64,000 nt of DNA from JANSYL01 sp965229695 (GCA_965229695.1 OZ245921.1:3596001-3660000); one strand, 5' to 3'. Positions 8,162-17,489 are shown, counted from the stretch's first letter. The notes: generated by a model from the letters alone, not told the origin. Translations and numbers: made by a program.

Positions 8162-9531
8162 GCCAGGCTATCCGCATAAAGGGCCGCCACCGCGCAGGAG
8201 GCCAGGCGTGCTTTGTCGTCATCGGCGCGGCTGGTCAGGATCACCGGCACCTGGGCACCCATCACCACGCCAGCCGCCTCGGCATGGGCAAGGAAGGTCA
8301 GTTCTTTTGCAATCATGTTGCCCGCTTCCAGATTGGGGGCGACCAAGATATCGGCCTGCCCCGCGACGCTGCCTGTTAAGCCCTTGGTCTTGGCGGCACC
8401 TGGGTCGACGGCATTGTCCATTGCTAAGGGCCCATCGACCAGGCCGCCTTTGATCTGGCCGCGATCGGCCATTTTCGACAATACCGCGGCATCCAAGGTG
8501 GACGGGATCGAGGGCGTCACGGTTTCAACCGCAGACAAGATGCCGACACGCGGGGTTTCGATGCCGAGCGACAAGGCCAGATCAATGGCGTTCTGCACAA
8601 TCGATACTTTGCAATCGAGATCGGGGGCGATGTTGATGGCCGCGTCGGTGACGAACAAAAGCCGTTCCCGCCCAGGCACATCCATCACAAACACATGGCT
8701 TAGGCGCCGGTTGCGGCGCAGCCCGGTTTCTTTCTTCAAAATCGCATGAAGCAACTGATCGGTGTGCAAATGGCCCTTCATCAGCGCCTTCGCGCGCCCT
8801 TCATGGATCAGGGCCACCGCGCGCAGGGCAGCGGCGCGGTGATCAGGGATGTCGATGATGTCGATTCCAGAGATATCCGCGCCAACCTCCGCCGCCGCGG
8901 CCTCGATCTTGCTGCGCGCACCCACAAAGATCGGGGCGATGAGGGTGTGATCGCGCCCCAGGATCGCGCCCATCAGCGCATCGGGTGCCTCAGGGCAGAC
9001 CACAACCGTTGGCAGGGCTGGCAAAGGCTCGGCCCGCGCCAACAGCGCATCGAACTGGGCATGGCTTTGAACGGTCAGGCCCGGCACATCCGCACCATCA
9101 AAGCTGCGCACCGCATCAGGCGCGATTACCTGCGCCTCGCCTTCGCAAATCAATCCATCGGGGCCGTCGACCCGCGTCGACAGGCGCACAAGCCCATCCC
9201 CAAGCTTTTCTTCCACCCGCACCCGCACCACCAGCGTGTCACCCGCATGGGCGCGGCCCGAAAACCGTAAGTCTTGGCTTTGATACAAGGTGCCCGGCCC
9301 CGGTAGCTGATTGCCGAGCACGCCCGAGATCAACGCCCCGATCCAGGCCGAAGGCGCAATCGCCTCGACCTTGCCATCGCCATCCCCATCCTGTTTGGGC
9401 AAATGCATCGGGTTCAGATTGCCGCTGGAATTGGCAAAAACATACAGATCTTCGGCGCGGCAAAGGCGGCTAACCGACGCCTCCTGCCCGATGGTCAGAT
9501 CCGCGTAAGGGGTGCTTGTCAGGATGGTCAT
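8158..9531 (-). CDS. MaoC-like domain / phosphate acetyltransferase fusion
   Basis: 457 residues from the ATG at 9531; a longer frame to 9588 is less likely. Residues 1-140 are a MaoC hot-dog domain; about 165-457 are a phosphate acetyl/butyryltransferase domain (PDALMGAILGRDHTLIAPIFVG, KALMKGHLHTDQLL, APNLEAGNMIAKEL). This is the bifunctional enoyl-CoA hydratase/phosphate acetyltransferase architecture, and with ackA directly downstream it should act as Pta. In the MaoC motif the usual D-x-N-P-x-H is N38-L-N-P-M-H43, so the catalytic Asp is Asn and hydratase activity is doubtful. A CRP/FNR-like dyad lies 62 bases upstream of the start. Confidence 0.9.
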   Translation of the reverse strand: MTILTSTPYADLTIGQEASVSRLCRAEDLYVFANSSGNLNPMHLPKQDGDGDGKVEAIAPSAWIGALISGVLGNQLPGPGTLYQSQDLRFSGRAHAGDTLVVRVRVEEKLGDGLVRLSTRVDGPDGLICEGEAQVIAPDAVRSFDGADVPGLTVQSHAQFDALLARAEPLPALPTVVVCPEAPDALMGAILGRDHTLIAPIFVGARSKIEAAAAEVGADISGIDIIDIPDHRAAALRAVALIHEGRAKALMKGHLHTDQLLHAILKKETGLRRNRRLSHVFVMDVPGRERLLFVTDAAINIAPDLDCKVSIVQNAIDLALSLGIETPRVGILSAVETVTPSIPSTLDAAVLSKMADRGQIKGGLVDGPLAMDNAVDPGAAKTKGLTGSVAGQADILVAPNLEAGNMIAKELTFLAHAEAAGVVMGAQVPVILTSRADDDKARLASCAVAALYADSLA

Positions 9532-9837
9532 ATGGCAGGGATGCTTTCCTATCGGTTTCAGGGGCACGCTAGTCGGCTTACATGACAAAACCTTGATATA
9601 CGTCAGGTTTCCGTAACGTCGCGGCCCCTAATGACAGGCAAGGATTAGCCAATCGCCCCGCCGTGTCCCCGGTTTCCCCTTTACGAATAGGTTGCGCCAT
9701 GAAAGATGGGCCAAGCTACGTTATCTCTATCGATCCATCTGTCTTCGGATTTTCCGGCCAGTATGTGCGCGATCTAGCATAGACAAAGCCGAGCTGCCGC
9801 AAAATGTGGGTAGCGCAAATCAAAGGAGACCACGGAT
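9532..9837. other. Divergent control region of pta-ackA and cspA
   Basis: A 306-base gap with no convincing gene. It holds the pta promoter side with a CRP/FNR-like dyad (9593-9606) and the cold shock gene leader. A 27-codon frame at 9699-9782 lacks a ribosome binding site and is not called. Confidence 0.5.
9593..9606. promoter_or_regulatory. CRP/FNR-type dyad upstream of MaoC-Pta/ackA
   Basis: TTGATATACGTCAG matches seven of eight conserved positions of TTGA-N6-TCAA. It resembles the perfect box before ppsA (27683-27696): both sit in the context CCTTGATA. The regulator is not in the window. Confidence 0.4.
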
Positions 9838-10044
9838 ATGGCCACTGGCACCGTGAAATGGTTCAACACCACCAAAGGCTACGGCTTTATCGCCCCCGAA
9901 GAAGGCGGGCGTGATGTGTTCGTGCACATCTCGGGCGTCGAGCGTTCGGGCCTGACCGGCCTCGCCGACAACCAAAAGGTGACCTACGACCTGGAAAAGG
10001 GCCGTGACGGGCGCGAAAGCGCTGTGAATATCGCGCTGGTCTAA
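9838..10044 (+). CDS. CspA-family cold shock protein
   Basis: 68-residue single cold-shock domain: MATGTVKWFNTTKGYGFIAP with RNP1 (KGYGFIAP, 13-20) and RNP2 (VFVHI, 27-31). It binds single-stranded RNA/DNA and acts as an RNA chaperone. It is preceded by a strong AAAGGAGA binding site and followed by a clear terminator, so it is monocistronic. The second half, GLADNQKVTYDLEKGRDG, is typical of alphaproteobacterial members. Whether it is truly cold-induced cannot be told. Confidence 0.95.
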   Translation: MATGTVKWFNTTKGYGFIAPEEGGRDVFVHISGVERSGLTGLADNQKVTYDLEKGRDGRESAVNIALV

Positions 10045-10066
10045 GCCAAAGCGGCAGATCATTTGG

Positions 10067-10096
10067 AAAAGGCGTGCCGCCGTGCACGCCTTTTTT
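10067..10096 (+). terminator. Terminator of the cold shock gene
   Basis: Stem GGCGTGC / GCACGCC with a short loop, flanked by AAAA before and six T after, 22 bases past the cold shock stop codon. Confidence 0.85.
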
Positions 10097-10218
10097 ACTT
10101 TCAGGGCGCGCCTCGGCGGAGCGCAAACACATACCCGTGAAGATCGACCAAAAGCGCTTACCTCATTGTGTTTCTTCCGCCATGCCCACGGCCAACCTTC
10201 CATCAAAAGGCCGAAATC

Positions 10219-10578
10219 ATGGATATTCAGTATTCCAAGCATATCGCCGCCGTCCTTGGCCCATTCATGATGATCGTCACCGCGACTGAGATGATCAATT
10301 GGCGCATTTGGGCCGATATCCCCCCGGCCCATGTCTTTCTGAACGGGACGATTTGGCTGTTGGGAGGCTTGGCGTTAGTGCGTTTCCACAACATCTGGGC
10401 CAGTGATTGGCGGGTTTTGGTGACCATCGCTGGCTGGCTGACCCTTCTGGCCGGTCTGTTTCGCATGATCTTTCCCGAAGCGCCGCAAGCCTCCGGTGGG
10501 GTCGGCACCTATATGATGGTCGGGGTGATCTTCGGCATCGGAGCGGTATTGGCCTGGCAGGGCTGGCGGCGGGCCTAA
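10219..10578 (+). CDS. Small four-helix membrane protein, unknown
   Basis: 119 residues from the ATG at 10219 (MDIQYSKHIAAVLGPFMMI). Four hydrophobic segments near 8-25, 38-56, 62-80 and 93-115. No catalytic motif is visible and I do not recognise the family. It is monocistronic after the cold shock terminator and overlaps the convergent VOC gene by four bases. Confidence 0.7.
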   Translation: MDIQYSKHIAAVLGPFMMIVTATEMINWRIWADIPPAHVFLNGTIWLLGGLALVRFHNIWASDWRVLVTIAGWLTLLAGLFRMIFPEAPQASGGVGTYMMVGVIFGIGAVLAWQGWRRA

Positions 10579-11060
10579 GGCGCCGCGCCTTGGTGATACT
10601 GTGCGTTGAGCGCCGCGATGTCTCGGTCCTCGATCGGGCGTGTCGAAAGGCTTTCAGCAAAGCGCAGCACATAACCATCCGGGTCCAGAACCATGAACTG
10701 CCGCCTTTTGTCCATGCAATCGGTTTTCCAGATTTCCGCGTCGTGGATATCAAGAAATGGTGCAACGCCCCGCCGCGTAATCTGCTCATAGATCGCTTGC
10801 ACGCCATCGACCATGAACTGGAAGTTGATGCCGCGCCCAAAAGGGTACTCCATCGGGGTGGGATGCCAAGGTTCACAACTTCCGTCGAACGTCCAATGGG
10901 CCAACATGATCTGCGCAGCTTGAAACGACAAATAGGCGTGCGGGTCGCTGCCGCGTTGCTGAGCGACCTCAAACCCAAGCTGCACGGTGTAGAATTCCAG
11001 TGACGCCTGAAAATCCGAGCACCAAAGCTCGGGCACCAGCGTATTGATATTGAACGACAT
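10575..11060 (-). CDS. VOC (glyoxalase/bleomycin-resistance) superfamily protein
   Basis: 161 residues with two beta-alpha-beta-beta-beta modules: LVPELWCSDFQASLEFYTVQ starts the first, INFQFMVDGVQAIYEQ the second, and MVLDPDGYVLRFAE closes it, with a final Glu that usually binds metal. The superfamily includes glyoxalases, dioxygenases and antibiotic-binding proteins; the substrate here is unknown. It lies downstream of the dehydratase gene on the same strand but is convergent with the small membrane protein. Confidence 0.85.
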   Translation of the reverse strand: MSFNINTLVPELWCSDFQASLEFYTVQLGFEVAQQRGSDPHAYLSFQAAQIMLAHWTFDGSCEPWHPTPMEYPFGRGINFQFMVDGVQAIYEQITRRGVAPFLDIHDAEIWKTDCMDKRRQFMVLDPDGYVLRFAESLSTRPIEDRDIAALNAQYHQGAAP

Positions 11061-11155
11061 TGCTGCCTCTCCTGACCAAAGTTTGCCAGAGCCTAATTGC
11101 TCAAGCTAGGTTGAGGTCAAGAGGGACCTAAGATCCAAAAAACCGAGCGTTCGGC

Positions 11156-12925
11156 TTAGTGATTGTCGCGCGGCAGGTCTTTGGCAATGCGCTGATAGGC
11201 CGTCGCCAGTTCCAAACACCCACCTTGTGCCAGTTGCCCGACAGTCTTCCGGTAAAGCTCCTGCCAGGGGGTTTGGCTGGTGATCTCGGGGGCCTGCCAA
11301 GCGTCGCGGCGGGCCTGCCATTCCGCCTCGGGCACCAGGGCATCCAGCGTGCCTGCGTTCAGATCCAGCCGCACCGGGTCGCCGGTTTGGATCAGGGCCA
11401 AACCGCCGCCCACCATCGCCTCGGGCGAGGCATTTAGGATCGAGGGGCTTTCCGATGTGCCCGATTGTCGGCCGTCGCCGACCGTGGGCAAATGCTTGAT
11501 GCCGTCTTTGATCAGCGCATCGGGGGGCTGCATGTTCACCACCTCGGCCGAGCCGGGATAGCCGACGCAGCCGACATTTCGGATGAACAGGATCGTGGTT
11601 TCATCGATCCCAAGATCGGCGTCATTCACGCGATCATGGTAATCCTCGGGGCCTTCAAAGACGACGGCGCGGCCTTCGAACACGCCATTTTTCAGGAACC
11701 GCGCGCGGAAATCTTCTGAAATCACGCTGGTTTTCATCAGTGCACTGTCGAAAAGGTTGCCGGATAGGACGAGGAACCCGGCCTCCTCGCGCAGGGGCTG
11801 TGCGACGGGGCGGATGACATCGGTATCGGTTGATCTGGCGGCACCTAGCGCTTTCTCCAGTGGTTGGCCCGAGGCGGTCATGACCGAACCGTCCAAATGC
11901 CCGGCGGCTAGCATTTCGCCCATCACCGCAGGCACGCCACCGGCGCGGAAGAAGCTTTCGCCCAAGTATTCACCCGCTGGCTGCATGTTCACGAGAAGTG
12001 GCAGGGCATAGCCGTGGGTCTGCCAATCCGTCACGTCCAAATCGATTCCGGCATGGCGCGCGATGGCCTGCAAATGCGGTGGCGCATTGGTGGACCCGCC
12101 GATGGCCGTGTTCACTTTGATCGCGTTGAGGAAGGAGGCCCGGCTCAGGATGTCGGAGGGTTTCAGGTCGGCCTCGACCATCTCAACAATCCGGCGACCA
12201 GTCAGATACGCCATCTCCATCCGTTCGCGGAAGGGCGCCGGGATTGCCGCCGCCCCGGGCAGGGTCATCCCAAGCGCTTCGGCCATCGCGTTCATCGTGC
12301 TGGCGGTGCCCATGGTGTTGCAATGCCCAAGCGAGGGGGAGGAGGCGCAGGCAAGCTCCATAAACTCTTTATAGTCAATCTCACCCGCCGCCAGCAGGCG
12401 CCGCCCCTCCCAAATCGAGGTGCCAGAGCCGGCGCGTTTGCCTTTGTACCAGCCATCCAGCATCGGGCCGCCATTCAGCGCGATGGCCGGCAGATCCACC
12501 GTGGCCGCGCCCATCAGCATCGCGGGCGTGGTCTTGTCACAGCCAGTGGTCAGCACGACGCCATCAATCGGGTAGCCATGCAGCACCTCAACCAGGCTGA
12601 GGTATTGCAGGTTGCGATCCAAGGCCGCCGTGGGGCGTTTGCCGGTTTCTTGGATCGGGTGCACGGGGAATTCCATCGGAATGCCGCCTGCATCCCGAAT
12701 ACCGGCTTGAATCCGATCCATCAGGAACACGTGGATCTTGTTGCAAGGCACCAGGTCTGAGCCCGTCTGCGCGATCCCGATGATCGGCTTATCCGCCTGC
12801 AACTCCCCTTGGGTGAAAGCTTGGTTCTGATAGCGCTCAAGATACAGCGCGGTCATGCCCGGGTTGTTGGGATTGTCGAACCATTCCTGGCTGCGGTAAC
12901 GGCGATTGGCGCGGGTGTCAGACAT
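11156..12925 (-). CDS. IlvD/Edd-family dehydratase, probably sugar-acid (arabonate/xylonate) type
   Basis: 589 residues from the ATG at 12925; in-frame ATGs upstream at 12961 and 13021 are less likely. Iron-sulfur ligands are Cys61 (SDLVPCNKIH), Cys129 (TTGCDKTTPAMLMGA) and Cys202 (GHCNTMGTAS). The pattern QTGSDLxPCN and the TTGCDKTTPA motif fit the pentonate dehydratase branch rather than biosynthetic IlvD, and the length is right for that branch. The reaction is probably dehydration of an aldonic acid to a 2-keto-3-deoxy acid. No sugar transporter or other pentose gene is nearby, so the substrate is open. Confidence 0.85.
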   Translation of the reverse strand: MSDTRANRRYRSQEWFDNPNNPGMTALYLERYQNQAFTQGELQADKPIIGIAQTGSDLVPCNKIHVFLMDRIQAGIRDAGGIPMEFPVHPIQETGKRPTAALDRNLQYLSLVEVLHGYPIDGVVLTTGCDKTTPAMLMGAATVDLPAIALNGGPMLDGWYKGKRAGSGTSIWEGRRLLAAGEIDYKEFMELACASSPSLGHCNTMGTASTMNAMAEALGMTLPGAAAIPAPFRERMEMAYLTGRRIVEMVEADLKPSDILSRASFLNAIKVNTAIGGSTNAPPHLQAIARHAGIDLDVTDWQTHGYALPLLVNMQPAGEYLGESFFRAGGVPAVMGEMLAAGHLDGSVMTASGQPLEKALGAARSTDTDVIRPVAQPLREEAGFLVLSGNLFDSALMKTSVISEDFRARFLKNGVFEGRAVVFEGPEDYHDRVNDADLGIDETTILFIRNVGCVGYPGSAEVVNMQPPDALIKDGIKHLPTVGDGRQSGTSESPSILNASPEAMVGGGLALIQTGDPVRLDLNAGTLDALVPEAEWQARRDAWQAPEITSQTPWQELYRKTVGQLAQGGCLELATAYQRIAKDLPRDNH

Positions 12926-13135
12926 GGGCGAAGTTCCATATGTTGAAACCGAGGCCCGCATTTTGAGACCCCTTACCCGGTGATACCGGAGGCGGAGCAC
13001 AGACCGCAAGCGGCACGGCATTCTAGCGCGCCGATCTTCGAGATTTTTTCAGGGTTATTTCAGGATTTCGCCAAACGCCCCTGTCAGGTTTTGCAGGTGT
13101 TTGACGCCCCGCCCAACGACAAGCCCGCGATGAAT

Positions 13136-13149
13136 TTGAGCCAGATCAA
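13136..13149. promoter_or_regulatory. FNR-type box upstream of the ABC export operon
   Basis: TTGAGCCAGATCAA has both TTGA and TCAA half-sites, inside the longer dyad TTTGA-N6-TCAAA. Compared with the FNR consensus TTGAT-N4-ATCAA it differs in one base. It ends 48 bases before the ATPase start codon. Confidence 0.5.
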
Positions 13150-13197
13150 ATTGTTTGCGGCGCGAATCTGCGACATCCGCAAAAGGAGGTAAACGAA

Positions 13198-13905
13198 ATG
13201 GTTCAGATGGTGTTCCGCACCCAAGGCCTGACCAAGGTCTATGACACGGGCGAGGTCAAAGTGCATGCCTTGGCCGGGGTCGATCTGGAGCTGTTTGCGG
13301 GCGAACTGGCCGTGCTTCTTGGCGCGTCTGGGTCGGGGAAATCCACGCTTTTGAATATCTTAGGCGGGTTGGACCATGCCACCGACGGGCGTGTCTGGTT
13401 CCGCGACCTGGAGCTGACAAACCTCAAAGATCGCGCCCTGACACGGTATCGGCGCGATCATGTGGGGTTCGTGTTTCAGTTCTATAACCTCGTCCCATCG
13501 CTGAGCGCGCGGGAAAATGTGCAGCTTGTCACCGATGTCTCGCCCAACCCAATGAACCCGGCCGAGGCGTTGGATATGGTGGGCCTGGGCCACCGCCTGG
13601 ATCACTTCCCGGCCGAGATGTCGGGTGGTGAACAGCAGCGTGTGGCCATCGCGCGCGCCATCGCCAAACGGCCCGAGGTGTTGCTGTGTGACGAACCGAC
13701 CGGCGCGTTGGACAGCAAAACCGGCGTTCAGGTGTTGGAGGTTCTGAAAACCATCAATGACACGCTGGGCACCTCCACCGTGGTGATCACCCATAACGCG
13801 GGCATTCAGGCTATGGCGCATCGGGTGATCCGATTTGCCGATGGCAAGATTTCGGAGGTGATCGAAAACGCCACGCAAATCGCCCCGCATGAAATCGCCT
13901 GGTGA
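13198..13905 (+). CDS. MacB/LolD-type ABC transporter ATP-binding protein
   Basis: 235 residues. Walker A GASGSGKST at 42-50, Q-loop around FQFYNLVP, signature SGGEQ at 142-146 and Walker B VLLCDE at 161-166. It belongs to the MacB/LolD/FtsE group that powers permeases with large periplasmic domains. It is preceded by AAAAGGAGGT and is first in a three-gene unit with an FtsX-type permease and an HlyD-type adaptor. Substrate unknown. Confidence 0.95.
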   Translation: MVQMVFRTQGLTKVYDTGEVKVHALAGVDLELFAGELAVLLGASGSGKSTLLNILGGLDHATDGRVWFRDLELTNLKDRALTRYRRDHVGFVFQFYNLVPSLSARENVQLVTDVSPNPMNPAEALDMVGLGHRLDHFPAEMSGGEQQRVAIARAIAKRPEVLLCDEPTGALDSKTGVQVLEVLKTINDTLGTSTVVITHNAGIQAMAHRVIRFADGKISEVIENATQIAPHEIAW

Positions 13906-13909
13906 TCTG

Positions 13910-16267
13910 ATGCAGGCGATCGACAAAAAGCTTCTGCGCGATTTCCAGCGCCTCTGGCTACAGGGCTTGGCCATTGCCGTTGTTCTGGCCTGCGGTGTGG
14001 CGATTTTGCTGACCGCTTTTGGCATGTTCACGGCACTTAGCGACACGCGCGCGGCCTATTACGAACGCAACCGCTTTGCCGATGTTTTTGTCGAAACCCG
14101 CCGCGCACCTGAAACGCTGCTGCCCGACATCTTGGCCATTCCTGGCGTCTATGCCGCCGAACCTCGGGTGCAGGGGCTTGCGGTGCTTGACCTGCCCCAA
14201 CGCGCGGAACTGGCGATGGGCGATATCCTATCCTGGCCCGAGGATGACACGCCGCTTCTGAATGTACCGATCCTGCGCACCGGGCTTTACCCCCAACGCC
14301 CCGGCGATGTGATGATCAACGAGGCGTTTGCCCATGCCAATGGGTTCGAGATTGGCGATCAGTTCGAGGCCAATCTAAACGGTCAGCGCCGCACCTTAAC
14401 CATTACCGGCACGGCCCTGAGCCCGGAGTTCATCTATACGCTCGGCCCCGGCGCGCTGATGCCCGACAACGAAAACTTCGGCGTGCTTTGGATCACCGAA
14501 TCTGCCGTCGCCGCCGCCTATGACATGGCAGGCGCATTCAACCATCTAGCCCTGCGCATCAGCGCGGATGCCAACCCGCAAGACATATTTGATCAGGTCG
14601 ACCAATTGCTCGATACCCATGGCGGGCTTGGGGCTTATGGGCGCGAGGATCAGTTTTCCAACAGTTTTGTCTCGGCCGAGATTGATCAGTTGCGCAGCAT
14701 GGCCTTTGTCATCCCGCCGATCTTCTTTGCCATTTCCGCCTTTCTGGTCGGCATGGTGATGAGCCGGATTGTGGCGCTCGACCGGTCCGAGATTGGGTTG
14801 CTCAAGGCACTTGGTTATTCGGATTTCGAGATTTGCCTACACTATCTGCTGCTGGCCAGCCTGATCGCTTTGGTGGGCGTGGCCATCGGCTGGGCCACGG
14901 GCACGATGCTGGCGCGGGCCATGGCCTGGCAATATGCGCGGTTTTTCGAATTTCCCTATCTGATCTTCCGCGTGCCCACCTGGGTCTACGCCATGTCGGG
15001 TCTGGCGGCATTGATCACCACAATGCTGGGCGCATTGAAGGCCGCGATGGCCGCCGCACGCCTCGCCCCGGCGGTGGCGATGCAACCCCCTGCCCCGCCC
15101 TTGTTCCGGCGCACGCTGATCGACCAGTTGATGACCCTCGCGCGGCTGCGTCAGACCACGATCATGATCCTGCGTGCCGTCATCCGATGGCCGGTGCGCA
15201 GCCTGCTAACCGCCACGGGCCTGGGGGCTGCAACGGCGGCAATGATTTCTTCGGGCTTTATGGGTGTCGCGCTCGAACGGATTATCGACGTGGCCTATTA
15301 CCAATCCTACCGACAAGACGCGATGATCCTGTTTTCACAGGAGGTGCCGCTGAGTGCGATTGAGGATGTGGAACGCCTGCCCGGTGTCATCCAGGCCGAA
15401 CCACAGCAATTCCACGCCGTGACCCTGCGCAACGGGCCGCATGAGAAACAGGTTTCGCTTGAGGCGCGCCCACCTGATGCCTCGCTGAGCCGCGTGATCG
15501 ATGAAAACGGTCTGCCGGCCGTGCCGCGCCCCGGCGGTTTGATGATGGCCGAACGCCTGGCGACCGAGCTTGAGCTTCAAATTGGTGACACCGTTGAGGT
15601 CGAGTTCATGGGCGGGCGGCGCGAAACCCATGAAATGACGGTGACCGGCCTGATCCAGCAGTATTTCGGCCTGGGCGCCTATGCCGATATGGAGTTTCTG
15701 GACGCGCAATTGCGCCGGTCGCCCCAAATCACCGTCGCCAATGTCATTTTGGATGAAAGTCGCATTCTGGATCTGCATGCCGCCGTGCAAGACACGCCCG
15801 CCCTATCGGGCCTGGTTTTGCTGACCGATAGCCGCCGGTCGTTCCAAGAAACGCTTAGCCAGAACGTGCTGGTCATTAACTCGATCTACGGCATCATCGC
15901 GGTGCTGATCACCATCGGCGTGGCCTATAACGGCGCGCGCATTCAACTGAGTGAGCGGGCGCGCGAACTGGCCAGCTTGCGCATCCTGGGCTTTTCCCGG
16001 GGCGAGGTCTCAGCCGTGCTGATCGGGGAAACCATGCTGCTGGCGCTGATCGCGCAGCCCATCGGGTGGCTCATGGGCATATGGATTTCAACGGCAATGT
16101 CGAACTCCTTCACCTCGGATCTTTATGCGATCCCGCTGGTGTTGGAGCCAAGCGTCTTTGCCACAGCCAGCTTGGTCGTGCTGATCACCAGCTTTGTCTC
16201 GGTGATGTTGGTGCGGCGGCGGATCGACCGGATGAACCTGGTCTCAGTTATGAAAACGCGGGAGTGA
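13910..16267 (+). CDS. FtsX-type ABC transporter permease (double FtsX domain)
   Basis: 785 residues from the ATG at 13910; an ATG at 13889 overlapping the ATPase is the alternative. An N-terminal membrane segment (LAIAVVLACGVAILLTAF) is followed by a periplasmic domain, three transmembrane segments near the middle, a second membrane segment and periplasmic domain, and three C-terminal segments (NSIYGIIAVLITIGVAYNGAR, then ELASLRILGFSRGEVSAVLIGE). This is the two-FtsX-domain layout found in one-chain permeases of export or lipid-handling systems. It is immediately downstream of the ATPase. Confidence 0.92.
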   Translation: MQAIDKKLLRDFQRLWLQGLAIAVVLACGVAILLTAFGMFTALSDTRAAYYERNRFADVFVETRRAPETLLPDILAIPGVYAAEPRVQGLAVLDLPQRAELAMGDILSWPEDDTPLLNVPILRTGLYPQRPGDVMINEAFAHANGFEIGDQFEANLNGQRRTLTITGTALSPEFIYTLGPGALMPDNENFGVLWITESAVAAAYDMAGAFNHLALRISADANPQDIFDQVDQLLDTHGGLGAYGREDQFSNSFVSAEIDQLRSMAFVIPPIFFAISAFLVGMVMSRIVALDRSEIGLLKALGYSDFEICLHYLLLASLIALVGVAIGWATGTMLARAMAWQYARFFEFPYLIFRVPTWVYAMSGLAALITTMLGALKAAMAAARLAPAVAMQPPAPPLFRRTLIDQLMTLARLRQTTIMILRAVIRWPVRSLLTATGLGAATAAMISSGFMGVALERIIDVAYYQSYRQDAMILFSQEVPLSAIEDVERLPGVIQAEPQQFHAVTLRNGPHEKQVSLEARPPDASLSRVIDENGLPAVPRPGGLMMAERLATELELQIGDTVEVEFMGGRRETHEMTVTGLIQQYFGLGAYADMEFLDAQLRRSPQITVANVILDESRILDLHAAVQDTPALSGLVLLTDSRRSFQETLSQNVLVINSIYGIIAVLITIGVAYNGARIQLSERARELASLRILGFSRGEVSAVLIGETMLLALIAQPIGWLMGIWISTAMSNSFTSDLYAIPLVLEPSVFATASLVVLITSFVSVMLVRRRIDRMNLVSVMKTRE

Positions 16268-16273
16268 TTTGAA

Positions 16274-17479
16274 ATGTGGACAACGCGTAGCATTGGGGTA
16301 ACTGTCGCCGGTGTCGCGATCATCGGCGGGCTGGCCTATGTCGCCTTGCGCGAAACGCCCGTCGCGGTGGATTTGGTCGAGGTTGTGGCCGCGCCCATGC
16401 AAGTCACAATCGACGCCGATGGCGAAACCCGCATCCGCGAGGTGTTCGATGTGGCCGCGCCGATTGCAGGCACCGCCCTGCGCGCGCCGGTCGCGGTCGG
16501 CGATCCAGTGGTGATGGACGAAACCATCGTGGCCCGGGTCGAACCGGTTCAACCCTCGCTTCTGGATGCGCGTAGCCGGGCCCAGGCCGAAGCCAGCGTG
16601 GCAGAGGCCCAAGCCTCGCTTAATGTCGCCCAAAGCGATCTGGCCCGCGCCGAGGAAGAACGCGCCTTTGCCGAGTTACAATTCAACCGCACCCAAACCT
16701 TGGTTGAACGCGGCGTCAGCACCGTGACGCAGTTGGAAACCGCGACCCAAGCGCTGGCCGTGGCCACCGCGACGGTCCAGTCGGCGCAATCGCGCATCGC
16801 CATGGCCGAAGGCGTTCTGGAACGCAGCCAGGCCGGTCTGGTTGAGGCCAGCAGTGCGGGCGCAGCCACGGCATGTTGTGTGGATCTGCACGCGCCGGCT
16901 GATGGCGTCGTGCTGTCGATCTCGACGATCAGCGAACACCCGGTTCAGGCGGGCACGCCCCTACTCAGCATCGGTGATCCCGGAGACCTTGAGATTGTCG
17001 CCGATCTGCTTTCTACCGACGCCGTGCGCATCGGGCCCGGAACACAAGCGCGGATCGAACGCTGGGGCGGCGATGACGTATTGCACGCCGTCTTGCGCCG
17101 CGTGGAACCGGCCGCCGAAACCCGCGTCTCGGCGCTGGGGATCGAGGAACAGCGTGTTGATGCGATTTTCGACATCACCACTGGCCTCAATGATCCCGCT
17201 GCACTTGGCCATGGCTTTGCCGTCTTCCTGCGTATCGTGGAATGGGAAACCGACAGCGCCCTGCAAGTGCCGCTTGGTGCCCTCTTCCGCCGGGGTGAGG
17301 CCTGGGCCGTTTATGTGATGGTCGATGGCATCGCGCAGGAACGGCTGATCGAGGTCGGACAGCGCGGCGACCGTATGGCCCAAGTCATCGCAGGCCTGGT
17401 CGAAGGCGACATCATCATTACCCACCCAAGCGATGCGGTGGCGGATGGCGTCACGGTGGTGGATCGGAACGAGTTGTAA
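16274..17479 (+). CDS. HlyD-family periplasmic adaptor
   Basis: 401 residues. An N-terminal membrane anchor (GVTVAGVAIIGGLAYVAL), a barrel-sandwich segment (GETRIREVFDVAAPIAG), a long Ala/Glu-rich coiled-coil hairpin (about 90-190) and a return lipoyl-like half (DLHAPADGVVLSI). Six bases separate it from the permease, so the three genes form an efflux system bridging inner membrane and periplasm. No outer-membrane TolC homologue is in the window. It ends before a hairpin at 17490-17527. Confidence 0.92.
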   Translation: MWTTRSIGVTVAGVAIIGGLAYVALRETPVAVDLVEVVAAPMQVTIDADGETRIREVFDVAAPIAGTALRAPVAVGDPVVMDETIVARVEPVQPSLLDARSRAQAEASVAEAQASLNVAQSDLARAEEERAFAELQFNRTQTLVERGVSTVTQLETATQALAVATATVQSAQSRIAMAEGVLERSQAGLVEASSAGAATACCVDLHAPADGVVLSISTISEHPVQAGTPLLSIGDPGDLEIVADLLSTDAVRIGPGTQARIERWGGDDVLHAVLRRVEPAAETRVSALGIEEQRVDAIFDITTGLNDPAALGHGFAVFLRIVEWETDSALQVPLGALFRRGEAWAVYVMVDGIAQERLIEVGQRGDRMAQVIAGLVEGDIIITHPSDAVADGVTVVDRNEL

Positions 17480-17489
17480 GTCGATTGGA

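Noticed and set aside
9699..9782. 27-codon frame upstream of the cold shock gene
   Set aside because: No ribosome binding site, short, and within a likely leader region.
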